A stretch of DNA of 64,000 nucleotides from Mycobacterium syngnathidarum. Its GTDB lineage: Bacteria; Actinomycetota; Actinomycetes; Mycobacteriales; Mycobacteriaceae. The DNA is taken from positions 372,001 to 436,000 of the forward strand of contig NZ_MLCL01000062.1 of NCBI RefSeq assembly GCF_001942625.1. Reading direction: 5' to 3'. Position numbers and translations under genes: made by a program. The notes below the pieces were generated by a model. It saw only the letters and a list, made by a program, of their open reading frames with translations. It was not told the origin of the DNA and did not search any database. Shown piece by piece: positions 8,465 through 18,019 of this stretch (positions within the stretch are counted from its first letter, which is position 1; every line of letters begins with the position of its first letter).

Positions 8465-10021
8465 GTGACGGAGAAAGCGTTGGACGCCGTCATCATCGGT
8501 GGCGGGCACAACGGTTTGGTGGCCGCTGCCTACCTGGCCCGGGCCGGACGTCGAGTTCAGGTGCTCGAACGCCTCGACCACGTCGGCGGCGCAGCGGTTT
8601 CGGCGCATGCCTTCGACGGCATCGATGCCCGGTTGTCGCGATACTCGTACCTGGTCAGCCTGCTGCCCTCACGCGTCATCACCGATCTGGGTGCCCGCAT
8701 CCGGCTGTCGCGCCGGCGGATCTCGTCCTACACCCCGGATCCGGCGTCCGGGGGCACCACCGGCCTACTGATCGGGCCGCAGCCGACATTCGACGCGATC
8801 GGCGCCGGCACCGACGCGCCCGGGTTCAGCGACTTCTACCGACGGTGCCAACTGATCACGTCGCGCATCTGGCCGACGTTGCTGCACCCGCTGTGCCACC
8901 GGAGCGAGATGCGCCGAAACGTGCTCGACGGACACGACGCCGAGACCGGCGCGGCCTGGGAGGCGCTGATCGAACGTCCGATCGGCGAGGCGATCACCGC
9001 TGCGGTGTCGAGCGATCTGGTACGCGGCGTGATGGCCACCGACGCTCTGATCGGCACGTTCGCCGCTCTGGATGACCCCAGCCTGATCCAGAACGTGTGC
9101 TTTCTCTACCACCTGATCGGCGGCGGTACCGGCGACTGGGACGTCCCCGTCGGCGGAATGGGCGCGGTGAGCGGAGCACTGGCCGCCGCCGCGACCGGCT
9201 TCGGCGCCGAGATCATCACCGGGGCAGATGTTTACGCGGTCACCCCGGACGGCGAGGTCCGCTACCGGCACGGCGGATCGGCGCGGCAGGTCTGCGCCGA
9301 ACGTGTGCTGGCCAACGTCACCCCGGCCGTACTCGCCGACCTGCTCGGTGAACCGGCGCCCGAGAGCGCGCCCGGCGCGCAGGTGAAGGTCAACCTGATG
9401 CTGCGTCGGCTCCCCCGCCTCCGAGACCAGCAGGTCACGCCCGAGCAGGCATTCGGCGGTACGTTCCACATCAACGAGACGTTCAGCCAGCTGGCGAGGG
9501 CCTACGGCGACGCAACTGCCGGGCGGGTCCCGGACCCGCTGCCGTGCGAGATCTATTGTCATTCCCTGACCGACCCCAGCATCCTGTCCGAGGATCTGCG
9601 CGCCTCGGGGGCACAGACGCTGACCGTCTTCGGGTTGCACACTCCGCACTCACTGTCTGCGGGCGATCCCGACCGGACTCGCGACCGGTTGACCTCGGCG
9701 GTGTTGACTTCGCTGAATTCGGTTCTGGCCGAACCGATCCAAGATGTCCTCATGGAGGATGGCGCAGGCCGGCTGTGCATCGAGACCAAGACCACCGCCG
9801 ATCTCGAGCAAGCGCTGGGGATGACCGCAGGCAACATCTTCCACGGCGCGCTGCGCTGGCCGTTCGCCGAGGACGACGCTCCGCTGGAGACGCCGGCCCA
9901 GCGCTGGGGTGTGGCCACCGCCCACGACCGGATCCTGTTGTGCGGCTCGGGATCGGTACGCGGCGGAGCGGTCTCCGGTGTCGGCGGACACAATGCCGCG
10001 ATGGCGGTGCTGGAAGGCTAA
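8465..10021 (+). CDS. CrtI/phytoene-desaturase-like FAD-dependent oxidoreductase (Rv0897c-like)
   Basis: A 518-residue flavoprotein with an N-terminal FAD/NAD-binding fold: AVIIGGGHNGLVAAAYLARAGR followed by the acidic VLE at the end of strand 2. A C-terminal motif (CGSGSVRGGAVSGVGGHNAA) matches the second FAD contact of carotenoid desaturase-like oxidoreductases. It is equivalent in place and size to Rv0897c. The substrate is unknown and no carotenoid genes are nearby, so a desaturase role is not claimed. The GTG start at 8465 lies 15 bp after the DUF2630 gene. Its stop overlaps the stop of the convergent MarR gene by 4 bp. Confidence 0.88.
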   Translation: MTEKALDAVIIGGGHNGLVAAAYLARAGRRVQVLERLDHVGGAAVSAHAFDGIDARLSRYSYLVSLLPSRVITDLGARIRLSRRRISSYTPDPASGGTTGLLIGPQPTFDAIGAGTDAPGFSDFYRRCQLITSRIWPTLLHPLCHRSEMRRNVLDGHDAETGAAWEALIERPIGEAITAAVSSDLVRGVMATDALIGTFAALDDPSLIQNVCFLYHLIGGGTGDWDVPVGGMGAVSGALAAAATGFGAEIITGADVYAVTPDGEVRYRHGGSARQVCAERVLANVTPAVLADLLGEPAPESAPGAQVKVNLMLRRLPRLRDQQVTPEQAFGGTFHINETFSQLARAYGDATAGRVPDPLPCEIYCHSLTDPSILSEDLRASGAQTLTVFGLHTPHSLSAGDPDRTRDRLTSAVLTSLNSVLAEPIQDVLMEDGAGRLCIETKTTADLEQALGMTAGNIFHGALRWPFAEDDAPLETPAQRWGVATAHDRILLCGSGSVRGGAVSGVGGHNAAMAVLEG

Positions 10022-10440
10022 CGAACCCGCGACAGAATGGCGCGCAACGCTTCCAGGTCCTCGGTGTCGAGTGAGGCGAGCGCCTGCGGCGCCGGATCTT
10101 CGACCTCGTCGATGCGCGCCAGCAGCGCGCGGCCGTCATCGGTGAGCGAGACCAGCTTGCTGCGCCGGTTGGCGGGGTCGACCTCACGCACCACCAGCCC
10201 CCGCTCCTCAAGGTCGTTGACGGCGACCGTGGCGGCGGGGGCGTCAACCGTCGCCGCGTAGGCCAGCTGCTTGACTGTCAGCGGCTCACGCGCAAGCCGT
10301 TTCAATACGCGGATTCGACTGAAGGGCAATCCCGTTCGCTCGATCACGGCCCGCCGCCAGCGGTCGCGGTGGTCGAACACCAACGTCGTCAAGGCAGCCC
10401 ACACCTCATCTGCCAACCGGGTCGGCCCGTCACCGGACAT
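10018..10440 (-). CDS. MarR-family transcriptional regulator
   Basis: A 140-residue winged-helix protein. The recognition helix region is LTVKQLAYAATVDAPAATVAVNDLEERGLVVREVDPANRRSK-like, a MarR wing with the conserved D-x-R-R. It is the second gene of a two-gene unit: the upstream DHA2 exporter overlaps it by 11 bp. It therefore probably represses that exporter through the palindrome at 11870-11910 and is induced by a small aromatic ligand, as is common in the family. The ligand is unknown. Its stop shares CTAA with the convergent flavoprotein. Confidence 0.9.
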   Translation of the reverse strand: MSGDGPTRLADEVWAALTTLVFDHRDRWRRAVIERTGLPFSRIRVLKRLAREPLTVKQLAYAATVDAPAATVAVNDLEERGLVVREVDPANRRSKLVSLTDDGRALLARIDEVEDPAPQALASLDTEDLEALRAILSRVR

Positions 10441-11884
10441 GGGTCACCTCCGGGACATGGTGCTCACCGATCAGTGGCGCCAGGCTCTGGGCAGAACGCA
10501 ATGCCCGCGGTGTGGTGGAGACGACGCCGAGCGCGAAGATCACCAAGCCCAGTGCGGCACAGACAAACCAGAGTGGACGGGCCGCCAAGGCGAAATCCAC
10601 ACCGGTGCCGGCGAGCGCGGCACCTGCCACCGAACCACACAGTGCCACACCGACACTCACACCGACCTGACGACTTGTCGACGCGACCGCCGAGGCCGCA
10701 CCGGCACGATCGAGCGGCATACCACTGACGGCCGTGGTGGTGATCGGTGCATTGACCATCGAGAAGCCGATGCCGAACACCGCGAATATCACCAGCAGCT
10801 GCCACACCGGGGTATCACCGCTCAACCGGGTCAGCAGCACCGTGGCCACGGTGATCGTCGCCCCCGAAACCAACAGCGACGGACGGCTGCCGTACCGCCC
10901 GACCAGTCGGCCCGAGAGCGGCGAGAAGATCAGCGCGCCCGCGGCGACCGGCAGGTAGATCAGGCCGGTGTGCATCGCCGAGTAACCGCGTTGAGTCTGC
11001 AGGTACAGCGACATCATGAACAGGAACGCCCCGTAGGCGGCGAAGGCACAGACCGCGATCACGGTGGCCGAGGCGAACGGCACGCTGCGGAAGAAGCGCA
11101 GATCGATGAACGGGTCCGTGCGGCGCGATTCGTACCGCAGGAAGGCCACCAGGGCCACCAGCGCGACGGCGGCGACAGCCAGGGTGCGCGCATCCGTCCA
11201 GCCCAATCCTGGTCCCTCGATGAGCACGAACACCACGCCGAACAGGAACGCCACGCCCAGCACCTGGCCGACCGGGTCGAGATCCCGCATCGTCGACGAC
11301 TTGGATTCGGGCACGAAAATCGCGGTGAGCACAACGGCCAGGGCGCAGATCGGCAGGTTGATCCAGAACACCGCACGCCAATCGACGTACTCGATCAGTG
11401 CCCCGCCCACGATCGGACCGAGTGCCATCGAGATACCGACCACGCCGCCCCAGACACCGATCGCGCGGGCCCGCTCAACCCGGCCGGTGAACACCTGGGT
11501 GATGATCGACATGGCTACCGGATTGAGCATCGAACCGCCGATGGCCTGCAGAAATCGCGCTGCGATGAGGGTTTCGACGTTGGGCGCCAGGCTGCACAGC
11601 AGGGATGCCACCGCGAAGATCGTCAGGCCGAGCTGGAATGTCCGCCTGCGGCCGAACCGGTCGCCGGTGGCGCCGGCCAGCAACAGCAGCGAGGCCAGCA
11701 CCAGCGTGTAGACATCGACGATCCACTGCAGCTGCGACGGTGACGCGGCCAGATCGTCACGGATGCTCGGGATCGCGACGTTGACGATGGTGGCGTCCAT
11801 CGACACGATCAGCAGGCTCAAACAGCACGAGACGAGGATGATCGCCTTGCGACGTGCGTTGAGCGAGCCGATAGTTGTATTCAC
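10430..11884 (-). CDS. DHA2-family MFS drug exporter (EmrB/QacA type)
   Basis: A 484-residue, probably 14-helix major facilitator. Motif A reads GATGDRFGRRRTF, and RFLQAIGGSMLNPVAMSI is the typical following segment; the DHA2 motif C region (GPIVGGALI) is present. Function: proton-driven export of drugs or toxic metabolites across the plasma membrane. It precedes and overlaps a MarR regulator gene. The GTG start at 11884 lies inside a palindromic operator, which would directly block transcription or a short-leader mRNA. Expression is therefore probably ligand-induced. Confidence 0.9.
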   Translation of the reverse strand: MNTTIGSLNARRKAIILVSCCLSLLIVSMDATIVNVAIPSIRDDLAASPSQLQWIVDVYTLVLASLLLLAGATGDRFGRRRTFQLGLTIFAVASLLCSLAPNVETLIAARFLQAIGGSMLNPVAMSIITQVFTGRVERARAIGVWGGVVGISMALGPIVGGALIEYVDWRAVFWINLPICALAVVLTAIFVPESKSSTMRDLDPVGQVLGVAFLFGVVFVLIEGPGLGWTDARTLAVAAVALVALVAFLRYESRRTDPFIDLRFFRSVPFASATVIAVCAFAAYGAFLFMMSLYLQTQRGYSAMHTGLIYLPVAAGALIFSPLSGRLVGRYGSRPSLLVSGATITVATVLLTRLSGDTPVWQLLVIFAVFGIGFSMVNAPITTTAVSGMPLDRAGAASAVASTSRQVGVSVGVALCGSVAGAALAGTGVDFALAARPLWFVCAALGLVIFALGVVSTTPRALRSAQSLAPLIGEHHVPEVTHVR

Positions 11885-11910
11885 ACAACTATTGTGAAAC
11901 TACAACTATC
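11870..11910. promoter_or_regulatory. Nested palindromic operator at the exporter/MarR promoter
   Basis: Outer arms GATAGTTGTA (11870-11879) and TACAACTATC (11901-11910) are perfect inverted repeats. Inside them TTCACA (11880-11885) and TGTGAA (11893-11898) form a second inverted repeat. A third TAGTTGT half-site appears on the minus strand in the centre. The start codon of the exporter (11884-11882) is inside the site. It is a strong candidate for the MarR binding site of this operon. Confidence 0.75.
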
Positions 11911-11972
11911 AATGAGGCAAGTCGACGCCAGGGTGCCGGTGCTCTAGCGAGGATTGCCGAGCGGAGGGAAGC

Positions 11973-13277
11973 TCAGCGCTTGTTGATGTCGACGTACCCG
12001 CGCTCGGTGTAGCCGGTGTAGATCTGGCGGGGACGGCCGATCTTGTTGGGCTCGGAGTGCATCTCCCGCCAGTGCGCGATCCAGCCCGGCAACCGGCCCA
12101 GTGCGAACAGCACGGTGAACATGCGGGTCGGGAAGCCCATCGCCCGGTAGATCACGCCGGTGTAGTAGTCGACGTTCGGGTACAGCTTGCGCTCGACGAA
12201 GAAGTCGTCGGTCAACGCGATCTCTTCGAGCTGCTTGGCGATGTCGAGCAACTCGTCGTCGCCACCCAGCTTGCCCAGGATCTTGTCGGCCTGCTCCTTG
12301 ACGATGCGCGCCCGCGGATCGTAGTTCTTGTACACGCGGTGACCGAAGCCCATCAGCTTCACGCCATCCTCGCGGTTCTTGACCTTCTTGACGAAGGTCT
12401 GCACATCGTCGTCGCCGGTGCGGATCTTCTCCAGCATCTCCAGCACCGCCTGGTTTGCGCCACCGTGCAGCGGGCCCCACAGCGCGTTGATGCCACCGGA
12501 GATCGACGTGAACAGGTTGGCCTGTGACGAACCCACCAGCCGCACCGTCGAAGTCGAACAGTTCTGCTCGTGATCGGCGTGCAGGATCAACAGCATGTCC
12601 AGCGCGCGGACGATCTCGGGATCCACCTCGTACGGCTCGGCCGGGAAACCGAACGTCATCCGCAGGAAGTTCTCCACCAGCGTCAACGAGTTGTCCGGGT
12701 ACAGGAACGGCTGCCCCTCGGACTTCTTGTAGGCATATGCCGCGATCGTCGGCAGCTTGGCCAGCAAACGAATCGTCGACAGCTCGACCTGCTTGTTGTC
12801 CAGCGGATCCAACGAATCCTGGTAGTAGGCGCTCAACGCGTTGACCGCACTCGACAGCACCGGCATCGGATGCGCGTTGCGCGGGAAGCCGTCGAAGAAC
12901 CGCTTGAGATCCTCGTGCAGCAGGGTGTGCCGCTGAATCTGAGTGGTGAACGTCTCCAACTGCTCGGCCGTCGGCAGCTCACCATAGATCAGCAGGTAGC
13001 TGACCTCGATGAACGTGGAGTTCTCGGCCAGCTGCTCGATCGGGATGCCCCGGTACCGCAGGATGCCGGCATCACCGTCGATATAGGTGATCGCCGACTT
13101 GGTGGAAGCGGTGTTGACGAAGCCACCATCGAACGTGGTGTAGCCGGTCTTGGCCAGCAACGGACCAAGTGCGATGCCGTCACTGCCCTCGGTCGCATGG
13201 ACGATATCGAGATCAATCTCGCCACCGGGGTACTTCAGAGTGGCAAGCTCCTGCCCACTCGACGGGTTTTCGGCCAC
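11973..13277 (-). CDS. gltA2: Citrate synthase GltA2
   Basis: A 434-residue type II citrate synthase (M. tuberculosis GltA2, 431 residues). Catalytic elements are present: His in [11 protein letters not shown], His in [16 protein letters not shown], and Asp in [16 protein letters not shown]. It condenses oxaloacetate and acetyl-CoA to citrate in the TCA cycle. The GTG start at 13277 ([19 protein letters not shown]) has AAGGGA upstream. A TetR gene ends 93 bp upstream on the same strand. Confidence 0.97.
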   Translation of the reverse strand: MAENPSSGQELATLKYPGGEIDLDIVHATEGSDGIALGPLLAKTGYTTFDGGFVNTASTKSAITYIDGDAGILRYRGIPIEQLAENSTFIEVSYLLIYGELPTAEQLETFTTQIQRHTLLHEDLKRFFDGFPRNAHPMPVLSSAVNALSAYYQDSLDPLDNKQVELSTIRLLAKLPTIAAYAYKKSEGQPFLYPDNSLTLVENFLRMTFGFPAEPYEVDPEIVRALDMLLILHADHEQNCSTSTVRLVGSSQANLFTSISGGINALWGPLHGGANQAVLEMLEKIRTGDDDVQTFVKKVKNREDGVKLMGFGHRVYKNYDPRARIVKEQADKILGKLGGDDELLDIAKQLEEIALTDDFFVERKLYPNVDYYTGVIYRAMGFPTRMFTVLFALGRLPGWIAHWREMHSEPNKIGRPRQIYTGYTERGYVDINKR

Positions 13278-13370
13278 GGGAATCCCTTCATCGCGTCCTG
13301 GGAACCGACAACTGCTCTACAAAAGGTAGTCGCAATCGATCGACGCTGCCCGCGGGGGGTTACCAACGGG

Positions 13371-14015
13371 TCAGGAAAGCTGGCTGAGCGCCGATTCGGG
13401 CGCCTCCTGAACGCCCGCCGCGACGGCCCGGAAATCGGTATACGTCGCCTCGATCCGCGCGACGACATCGTCGACGGTCAGGGAGTCCCACCCTGCCTGA
13501 GATCCCAGGTCAGCGATGGCAGTCATGAGGATCGAACCCCACACCACGGCCGTCAGCTTGAGCCGGCGGTCGTCGCCGGACACCCCCATCCGCTCTGCCA
13601 GCGCCACGTTGACCGCATCCGCCCGGAACTCCGACGCGGACTGCATCAGCGCCGGAGACGACGTGACGATGCGCGCCGAAGCCAACAGCCGATCCGACGT
13701 GAGCTGAGTGGGTGGCGCAGTCTTGGTGTTGAGGAACGCCTCCACGTGCGCCCGGTAGAGCGCCTCCATATGGGGGATGTCGGCCGGTTGCGCGGCGAGC
13801 GCGATCGCGACGATCTCGATCACCTCATCGACGAATGCCAACACGACGGCATCCTTGGTGGCGAAGTAGCGGCTGAACGTGCGCGGGGACACATCGGCCA
13901 CCGCGGCGATCTGTTCAACCGTGGTTTGCTCGAAACCCTGGCGGTCACACAGATCGATGGCAGCCTCGATCAATGTCGCCCGGGTACGTTGCTTCTTGCG
14001 CTCACGCAAGCCCAT
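13371..14015 (-). CDS. TetR-family transcriptional regulator
   Basis: A 214-residue protein beginning MGLRERKKQRTRATLIEAAI, with the helix-turn-helix TTVEQIAAVADVSPRTFSRYFATKDAVV at about residues 32-60. The C-terminal ligand domain ends in a MftR-like C region. The start at 14015 gives the usual TetR N terminus; the frame is open 48 bp further. It lies between the downstream gltA2 and an upstream MFS gene, all on the minus strand. Its target is not evident; the MFS gene is one possibility. No clear palindrome was found in the 107 bp before it. Confidence 0.85.
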   Translation of the reverse strand: MGLRERKKQRTRATLIEAAIDLCDRQGFEQTTVEQIAAVADVSPRTFSRYFATKDAVVLAFVDEVIEIVAIALAAQPADIPHMEALYRAHVEAFLNTKTAPPTQLTSDRLLASARIVTSSPALMQSASEFRADAVNVALAERMGVSGDDRRLKLTAVVWGSILMTAIADLGSQAGWDSLTVDDVVARIEATYTDFRAVAAGVQEAPESALSQLS

Positions 14016-14122
14016 CGCCGCCTGCCGCACAACGTCAACCACGAAACGGATGCTAGCGGCCAAAGGACTGCTTTTCGGTCCATTTCGGCAACTATCTGAC
14101 GCTGGACGCCATTCGCCGATGG

Positions 14123-15439
14123 TCAGACTTTGTCCGGCTCGGACTGATCCTGCCGCGCATCCGTGCTCGCTCCGCTCACTTCCACCCGGTACCGCACGAA
14201 CGCAGGCACCGCCAGTGCCGCGATCACCACTCCCACGACCACCAGGGCGCCGCCACCGGCCGCGGCGACCGTCGTCCCCGCCGCCGCTGCCGCCGCCCCG
14301 TGCAATGTGTCGGCCAGCCTCGGACCCCCGGCAACCACGACCGTGAACACGCCCTGTAGCCGGCCCCGCAGCTCATCGGAGGCCGCCTGTTGCAGGATCG
14401 TCGACCGGAATGCGGCCGACACCATATCGGCGGCACCACCAATCGCCAGGAACGCCAACGCAATCCACAACAACAGCCCGGCCCTCGCGTGCGCCGACCC
14501 CCCCGCGATACCGAACCCGACCATGGCCAGGCCCCACACCACGATCGCGAGCACCACGGCCAGCCCCTGCCTGCGGATCCTCGGCAGCCAGCCCGAGAAC
14601 ACACCGCCGGCCACCGCGCCGGCCGACATCGCCGCGGCCAGCAATGCCATCGCGGTGCCGCCCTCGACCGGCCCGCCGAAACTCTCGTGCGCCATCTGCG
14701 GGAACAGCGCGCGCGGCATCCCGAAGATCATGGCCACCAGATCGACGACGAACGACATCAGCACCACCCGGTTGCCGGCCAGATAGCGGAAGCCGTCCAG
14801 CACCGCCGTCAGGCCCCAACGCGAGGCACCCTGCTCCGTACTCGCCGGGGGCATCGGCGCCAACCGGAAAGTCGCCCAGATCGGTGCCAGACAGGTCACG
14901 GCATCGATCAGATACAGCGTGGACAGGTCCACCCAGTTCAACAGGAGCCCGGCCATCAGCGGCCCGACGATCGCGCCGAACTGCATGACCGTCATGTTCA
15001 GCGAGTTCGCCGCGGGCAGCTGCTCGGCCGGCAGCATCCGCGGAATCGCCGCCGAACGCGTCGGGCTGTTCACCGCGTAGAACGCCTGCTGCACGCCCAG
15101 CAGGCACAGCACCACCCACACGTTGTTCATCGCCAGCGCGGCCTGCAGCCACAACAGCACCGAGGCCCCGGCCAACCCGATCGAGGCGATGATCAGCAGC
15201 AGCCTGCGGTCCATCGCGTCGGCCCAGGCACCGCCCCACAGCCCGAAGACCACCAGGGGCACCAGTGCGAACAGACCGGACAACCCCACGTACGCCGAGT
15301 TCTCGGTCAGCACATACAGCTGCACCGGCACCGCGAAGATGGTCAGATTGGCGCCGATGACCGTCGGGATTCCGGCCAACCACAGCCGCCGAAAATCCGG
15401 TGTGCGCAGCGGTGTGGTGTCGGCGAAGTACCTACCCAC
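14123..15439 (-). CDS. MFS transporter (MFS_3/EntS-like)
   Basis: A 438-residue, 12-helix major facilitator starting [23 protein letters not shown]. The opening 'F-R-R-L-W' and a motif A-like segment (LWGGAWADAMDRRLLL) are typical of the MFS_3 group, which includes siderophore and drug exporters. The start is a GTG at 15439 overlapping the pdxH stop by one base (TAGTG), so translation is coupled to pdxH. Substrate unknown. Earlier in-frame codons reach back into pdxH but are antisense-free shadow and not used. Confidence 0.87.
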   Translation of the reverse strand: MGRYFADTTPLRTPDFRRLWLAGIPTVIGANLTIFAVPVQLYVLTENSAYVGLSGLFALVPLVVFGLWGGAWADAMDRRLLLIIASIGLAGASVLLWLQAALAMNNVWVVLCLLGVQQAFYAVNSPTRSAAIPRMLPAEQLPAANSLNMTVMQFGAIVGPLMAGLLLNWVDLSTLYLIDAVTCLAPIWATFRLAPMPPASTEQGASRWGLTAVLDGFRYLAGNRVVLMSFVVDLVAMIFGMPRALFPQMAHESFGGPVEGGTAMALLAAAMSAGAVAGGVFSGWLPRIRRQGLAVVLAIVVWGLAMVGFGIAGGSAHARAGLLLWIALAFLAIGGAADMVSAAFRSTILQQAASDELRGRLQGVFTVVVAGGPRLADTLHGAAAAAAGTTVAAAGGGALVVVGVVIAALAVPAFVRYRVEVSGASTDARQDQSEPDKV

Positions 15440-16128
15440 TAGGGCTGCAGGCGTTCCACTCGATTCCCGATCACGCGAATTCGGTTGTGTACCCGGTCCT
15501 CCCGCCCCTGCCAGAACTCGACGCTGTCCGGGGCGATCCGATAACCGCCCCAGTTCGGCGGCACCGGAACGGCTTGGAGGCCGGCGAACCGCTCCGTCAC
15601 CTCGGCAAGCCGGCCCAGCAGTTCCTGACGCGATGCGATGGGAGCGGACTGCTGCGACGCCCAGGCACCGAGCTGTGAACCTCGCGGGCGTTTGGACCAA
15701 TACGCCTCAGTGTCCTCACGGCTCACCATGGTCACCGGACCGCGCACGTGCACCTGGCGCCCCAGGCCGTACCACGGGAACGTCGCCGACGCGTAGGGAT
15801 TCACAGCCAGCTGGGTGCCCTTGGCGGAGTCATAGTTCGTGTAGAACGTGATGCCGGTCTCGTCCATGCTCTTGCACAACACCGTTCGGGTGACCGGTCT
15901 TCCCTCGTCGTCGGTGGTGGCCACCACCATGGCATTGGGCTCGGCCACCCCGGCGCGGTACGCATCGGTCAGCCACGCGCGCAGCAGCGTCAGCCACCCG
16001 GTCGCCGGGTCCTCGCCGAGCCAATCGACATCCAGATCGCCGCAGCCGTCCTTCTCGACGTAGTCCACCCGCATGCCGGCCAAGTCATGCTCGTGGTGGT
16101 CAGGGGTCTGTCCGGGAGGTCTTGCCAC
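15439..16128 (-). CDS. pdxH: Pyridoxamine 5'-phosphate oxidase
   Basis: A 229-residue FMN enzyme of the PNPOx family. It closely resembles M. tuberculosis Rv2607: [59 protein letters not shown] and the C-terminal [14 protein letters not shown]...RLQP. It oxidises pyridoxine/pyridoxamine 5'-phosphate to pyridoxal 5'-phosphate in the cytoplasm. The GTG start at 16128 lies 41 bp from the divergent citA start. Two PLP enzymes are encoded in this window (serC, dapC-like). Confidence 0.92.
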   Translation of the reverse strand: MARPPGQTPDHHEHDLAGMRVDYVEKDGCGDLDVDWLGEDPATGWLTLLRAWLTDAYRAGVAEPNAMVVATTDDEGRPVTRTVLCKSMDETGITFYTNYDSAKGTQLAVNPYASATFPWYGLGRQVHVRGPVTMVSREDTEAYWSKRPRGSQLGAWASQQSAPIASRQELLGRLAEVTERFAGLQAVPVPPNWGGYRIAPDSVEFWQGREDRVHNRIRVIGNRVERLQP

Positions 16129-16169
16129 CGCGATAACGCTACGCCTGAGCTTGGTGCAAGAATCTGGAC

Positions 16170-17288
16170 ATGCCCGCTGTACCGGATGGCTTCGTTGCCG
16201 GCCTCGAAGGCGTCGTCGCCTTCACCACCGAGATCGCTGAACCCGACAAGGACGGTGGTGCACTGCGCTACCGGGGTGTGGACATCGAAGACCTCGTGGC
16301 CCACCGCGTCACGTTCGGAGACGTGTGGGGGCTGCTGGTCGACGGCAGCTTCGGCACGGGACTACCCCCGGCCGAGCCGTTCCCGCTGCCCATCCACAGT
16401 GGCGACGTGCGCGTCGACGTCCAGGCCGGGCTGGCCATGCTGGCACCGATCTGGGGTTACGCACCGCTGTTGGACATCGACGACGACACCGCTCGCGACC
16501 AGCTGGCCCGAGCCTCGGTGATGGCGCTGTCCTACGTCGCACAGTCAGCCCGCGGCATCTACCAGCCCGCCGTGCCCCAGCGCACGATCGACGAATGCGA
16601 CACTGTCACAGCGCGTTTCATGACCCGCTGGCAGGGAGACCCCGACCCGAAGCACGTCGAGGCAATCGACGCCTACTGGGTGACCGCGGCCGAACACGGG
16701 ATGAACGCCTCCACGTTCACCGCCCGGGTGATCGCCTCCACCGGCGCCGACGTCGCGGCATCGCTGTCGGGCGCGGTGGGCGCGATGAGCGGTCCCCTGC
16801 ACGGCGGCGCCCCGGCCCGGGTGCTGCCGATGATCGAAGAAGTCGAAAAGACCGGGGACGCCCGAGCGGTGGTCAAGGGCATCATGGATCGCGGTGACAA
16901 GCTGATGGGCTTCGGGCACCGCGTGTACCGCGCCGAGGATCCTCGGGCGCGGGTGCTGCGGGCCACCGCCAAACGCCTTGCGGCACCCCGCTACGAGGTG
17001 GCCGCAGCCTTGGAACAGGCTGCGCTGTCCGAGCTGCGTGAGCGCCGCCCCGACCGGGCCATCGAGACCAACGTCGAGTTCTGGGCCGCGGTGATCCTGG
17101 ACTTCGCCCAGGTGCCTGCCTCGATGATGCCGGCGATGTTCACCTGCGGGCGGACCGCGGGCTGGTGCGCGCACATCCTGGAACAGAAGCGGCTCGGCAA
17201 ACTCGTGCGCCCGGCCGCCGTCTATGTCGGCCCCGAACCGCGCAGCGTGGAGTCGGTCGCCGGATGGGACAAGATCGCCACCTCGTGA
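16170..17288 (+). CDS. citA: Citrate synthase II CitA
   Basis: A 372-residue short citrate synthase equivalent to Rv0889c. The two active-site His motifs are present ([12 protein letters not shown] and [16 protein letters not shown]). The third segment reads [15 protein letters not shown], with Glu where GltA2 and most citrate synthases have the catalytic Asp. Role: condensation of oxaloacetate with acetyl-CoA, secondary to GltA2, or a related acyl-CoA reaction. It is divergent from pdxH. Confidence 0.93.
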   Translation: MPAVPDGFVAGLEGVVAFTTEIAEPDKDGGALRYRGVDIEDLVAHRVTFGDVWGLLVDGSFGTGLPPAEPFPLPIHSGDVRVDVQAGLAMLAPIWGYAPLLDIDDDTARDQLARASVMALSYVAQSARGIYQPAVPQRTIDECDTVTARFMTRWQGDPDPKHVEAIDAYWVTAAEHGMNASTFTARVIASTGADVAASLSGAVGAMSGPLHGGAPARVLPMIEEVEKTGDARAVVKGIMDRGDKLMGFGHRVYRAEDPRARVLRATAKRLAAPRYEVAAALEQAALSELRERRPDRAIETNVEFWAAVILDFAQVPASMMPAMFTCGRTAGWCAHILEQKRLGKLVRPAAVYVGPEPRSVESVAGWDKIATS

Positions 17289-17511
17289 CCGGCGGTCACG
17301 ACATATTCGCCTCTGCGGCAGATGTTTTCGGCGGATTTCCGTGCCGATACCGCGGTTGCCGACGAGATCAGGGGCCGTCTCCGTCACGCGGCGTCGTTTC
17401 GGCGTCAGTGCACATGTCAGACCCGGGTGGTTGCATGGGACGTGTCTGGCGATGAGATCCGCCCGCCGCGCGGGTCTGCATTGAGTCCACTCACCTACCC
17501 AGGAGAAGATC
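17289..17511. other. Non-coding gap between citA and the VOC gene
   Basis: This 223-bp stretch contains no convincing coding frame. It ends with a strong ribosome binding site (CCAGGAGAAG at about 17500-17509) for the next gene, so it presumably carries that gene's promoter. No riboswitch or terminator consensus was recognised. Confidence 0.4.
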
Positions 17512-17964
17512 ATGGCGATCGAAGTAACACCCGCAGTCTTGCCGCATCTGGTTGTCGACGACGCCGCCGCAGCAATCGACTTCTACGTCAAGGCATTCGG
17601 CGCCACCGAGCTGGGCCGGGTGCCCGGGCCCGAAGGCAAGCTGGTCCACGCAGCGCTCACCATCAACGGGTCCACGGTCATGCTCAACGACGACTTTCCC
17701 GAGTACAACGACGGCAAGCCGTCCACACCCAAGGCCCTGGGCGGCACCCCGGTGACAATCCACCTCACCGTGACCGATGTCGAGGCCAAGTTCGCCCAGG
17801 CGGTCGACGCCGGCGCAGAGGTCGTCATGCCGCTGGAAGACCAGTTCTGGGGCGACCGCTACGGCATGGTGCGCGATCCTTTCGGCCACCAGTGGTCACT
17901 GGGGCAGCCGGTCCGCGAGGTCAGTCCCGAGGAGATCGCCCAGGCCATGCAGTCGGGGCAGTAA
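17512..17964 (+). CDS. VOC/glyoxalase-like protein (Rv0887c-like, PhnB type)
   Basis: A 150-residue protein of the vicinal oxygen chelate superfamily. Two beta-alpha-beta-beta-beta halves are seen: PHLVVDDAAAAIDFYVKAFGA, then VTIHLTVTDVEAKFAQAVDAGAEVVMPLEDQFWGDRYGMVRDPFGHQW. The second resembles the PhnB/YkcA-type subgroup, in which the metal ligands are often incomplete. It matches Rv0887c in place. Substrate unknown; metal binding by the WGDRYG...DPFGHQW segment is plausible. The next operon begins 55 bp downstream. Confidence 0.9.
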   Translation: MAIEVTPAVLPHLVVDDAAAAIDFYVKAFGATELGRVPGPEGKLVHAALTINGSTVMLNDDFPEYNDGKPSTPKALGGTPVTIHLTVTDVEAKFAQAVDAGAEVVMPLEDQFWGDRYGMVRDPFGHQWSLGQPVREVSPEEIAQAMQSGQ

Positions 17965-17987
17965 CCCGCCCGCCACGCGTTCATACT

Positions 17988-18018
17988 GGTCTCCTCGCGA
18001 TATGCCACGAAGGAGACC
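17988..18018 (+). promoter_or_regulatory. RBS-sequestering hairpin before ykoE
   Basis: GGTCTCCT (17988-17995) is perfectly complementary to AGGAGACC (18011-18018), with a 15-base loop. The right arm contains the AGGAG ribosome binding site of the gene starting at 18020. The stem would hide it, suggesting translational control of the transporter operon. Confidence 0.6.
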
Positions 18019-18019
18019 G

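Noticed and set aside
17289..18019. TPP riboswitch expected before ykoEDC
   Set aside because: Neither gap contains the CTGAGA and ACCTGA-type conserved boxes, and the 55-bp gap directly before ykoE is too short.
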